A DNA stretch of 64,000 nucleotides, taken from assembly GCA_948543815.1 (NCBI GenBank), contig CAOVHW010000002.1:62001-126000 (forward strand). The letters run 5' to 3'. Both the position numbers and the translations under genes were made by a program. The notes beneath the pieces were generated by a model, which was given only the letters and a program-made list of their open reading frames with translations, made no database searches and had not been told where the DNA came from. Below, piece by piece: positions 63,196-64,000 of the stretch (position 1 is its first letter; every line of letters starts with the position of its first letter). Source of the DNA: an uncultured Eubacteriales bacterium. GTDB taxonomy: Bacteria; Bacillota; Clostridia; Lachnospirales; CAMVHY01.

Positions 63196-63883
63196 TTTTA
63201 ATCTCCTTTTGATTTTTTATTTCATCAATTATTCCATCACGAATATGAATAATCATATCGGCATAGCATGAGATTTCCAAATCATGCGTAACTATAATTA
63301 ATGTCTGATTATTTTTACGTGCAATATTTGTAATCAAATCCATCATTTCAAAAGTTGTTTTAGTGTCAAGATTTCCAGTCGGTTCATCTGCAAAAATCAC
63401 ACTCGGATTATTTACAAACGCTCGTGCGATACTTACACGTTGCTGCTGACCACCACTCATTTGTGATGGTTTATGATTAATTCTATTTTCGAGGCCAACA
63501 TTTTTTAACATTTCCTTAGCTTTTTCAATACGAATTTTTTTAGGGACACGTGAAAAAATTAGAGGCATACAAACGTTTTCGAGAGCAGTTAAAGTTGGGA
63601 AAAGGTTATAAGATTGGAAAACGAAGCCGACATATTTTTTACGGAACTCAGCTAATTGTTCTTCGTTAAATTTTTCGAGGTGCATATTATTAAATAAAAT
63701 TTGACCTTTAGATGGTTTTTCGAGGCCGGCAATCATATTAAGTAAAGTAGATTTACCAGAGCCGGAAGTTCCAATTATGCAATAAATTTTATTTTTATCG
63801 AAACTCAAATTAATATTATTGAGAGCGATAATTTTTTCGTTGCCCATTTTATAAATTTTTTTAACGCCAATTAAATTAATAAT
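63185..63883 (-). CDS. LolD/MacB-type ABC transporter ATP-binding protein
   Basis: ATPase of the MacB/LolD family: Walker A IIGTSGSGKSTLLNMIAGLE, Q-loop VFQSYNLFPTLTALENV, signature MSGGQQQRVSIARAF, Walker B VIFADEPTGNLD, His switch IIVTHD. It drives the MacB-like permease downstream. The only ATG (63847) would leave out the A-loop Tyr and the first strand. Upstream in frame, INLIGVKKIYKMGN reads as a normal family N-terminus and is preceded by a perfect AGGAGG (63893-63898); the codon 9 bases after it is ATT at 63883, taken as the start. With the ATG start it is 220 residues, with ATT 232. First gene of a three-gene operon. Confidence 0.92.
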   Translation of the reverse strand: MINLIGVKKIYKMGNEKIIALNNINLSFDKNKIYCIIGTSGSGKSTLLNMIAGLEKPSKGQILFNNMHLEKFNEEQLAEFRKKYVGFVFQSYNLFPTLTALENVCMPLIFSRVPKKIRIEKAKEMLKNVGLENRINHKPSQMSGGQQQRVSIARAFVNNPSVIFADEPTGNLDTKTTFEMMDLITNIARKNNQTLIIVTHDLEISCYADMIIHIRDGIIDEIKNQKEIKNEK

Positions 63884-64000
63884 AAAATTCGACCTCCTTT
63901 TTTAGACACCAAATTTATTTTAGCACGAAAAAAATTTTTTAGTGAAATTTTTTATAAAAATATTCTATATAAAAATATTTTAGTGGAAATAAAAAATGTA

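Overview
This is a 64 kb stretch of a very AT-rich bacterial chromosome. It almost certainly comes from an endospore-forming member of the Bacillota (Firmicutes). The evidence is a set of sporulation-linked genes: yabP, yabQ, a spoVB-type flippase, spoIVB, a pdaB-type deacetylase, a SpoIID-like peptidoglycan-binding protein and a DUF3787-type small spore protein. RNase Y, a YhaM-type exonuclease, a TagO-like transferase and a second, divergent type IIA topoisomerase pair fit the same assignment. Clostridia or Negativicutes are both possible; the sequence alone does not settle the class. Shine-Dalgarno (SD) sites are strong and common, and sigma-A type promoters are easy to find.

Layout. 1-3.4 kb: 5' part of lepA, an Xre regulator, and a membrane-anchored propeller-like protein paired with a papain-like hydrolase. 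3.5-9 kb: smpB, spoVB-like flippase, divergent polysaccharide deacetylase, and a large secreted phosphodiester glycosidase. 9.1-11.3 kb: yabP-yabQ-divIC-ispE and yvrJ. 11.3-16.2 kb: dusB, mnmE-mnmG (tRNA modification) and two small orphans. 16.2-18 kb: an ABC-F ATPase behind a long leader that looks like a ribosome-mediated attenuator. 18-20.4 kb: P-loop kinase, PspC, GNAT acetyltransferase, rplM-rpsI. 20.5-28 kb: NhaC antiporter, spore surface protein, a bare [FeFe]-hydrogenase H-cluster protein, yraN, murA, SpoIID-like protein and small proteins. 28-34.6 kb: divergent topoisomerase pair, asnS, tagO-like gene. 34.7-41.1 kb: rny, csp, comM-like, a zinc-ribbon protein, engB, uvrB. 41-46 kb: cls, a small membrane protein, Na/Pi cotransporter, pgk. 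46-49.6 kb: a 1034-residue coiled-coil orphan beside a Phe-Gly-Gly tRNA operon. 49.7-56.4 kb: spoIVB, permease, CPBP protease, yhaM, a Cas4-like nuclease split over two overlapping genes, and nadE with a degenerate glutaminase domain. 56.4-57.7 kb: an orphan membrane protein and a Tyr-Leu tRNA operon. 57.8-64 kb: pdaB-like gene, an isolated GspF/PilC protein, and an ATPase, secreted repeat protein and MacB-type permease operon.

The core is ordinary housekeeping: translation, tRNA modification, envelope and DNA maintenance. The most interesting points are the ABC-F leader, evidence for AUU start codons behind perfect SD sites, the split Cas4-like nuclease, the NadE protein without its glutaminase cysteine, and the large orphan next to tRNA genes. 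No CRISPR array, insertion sequence, prophage or rRNA was seen. Only one gap exceeds 300 bases (17685-18052), and it is filled by the ABC-F leader.
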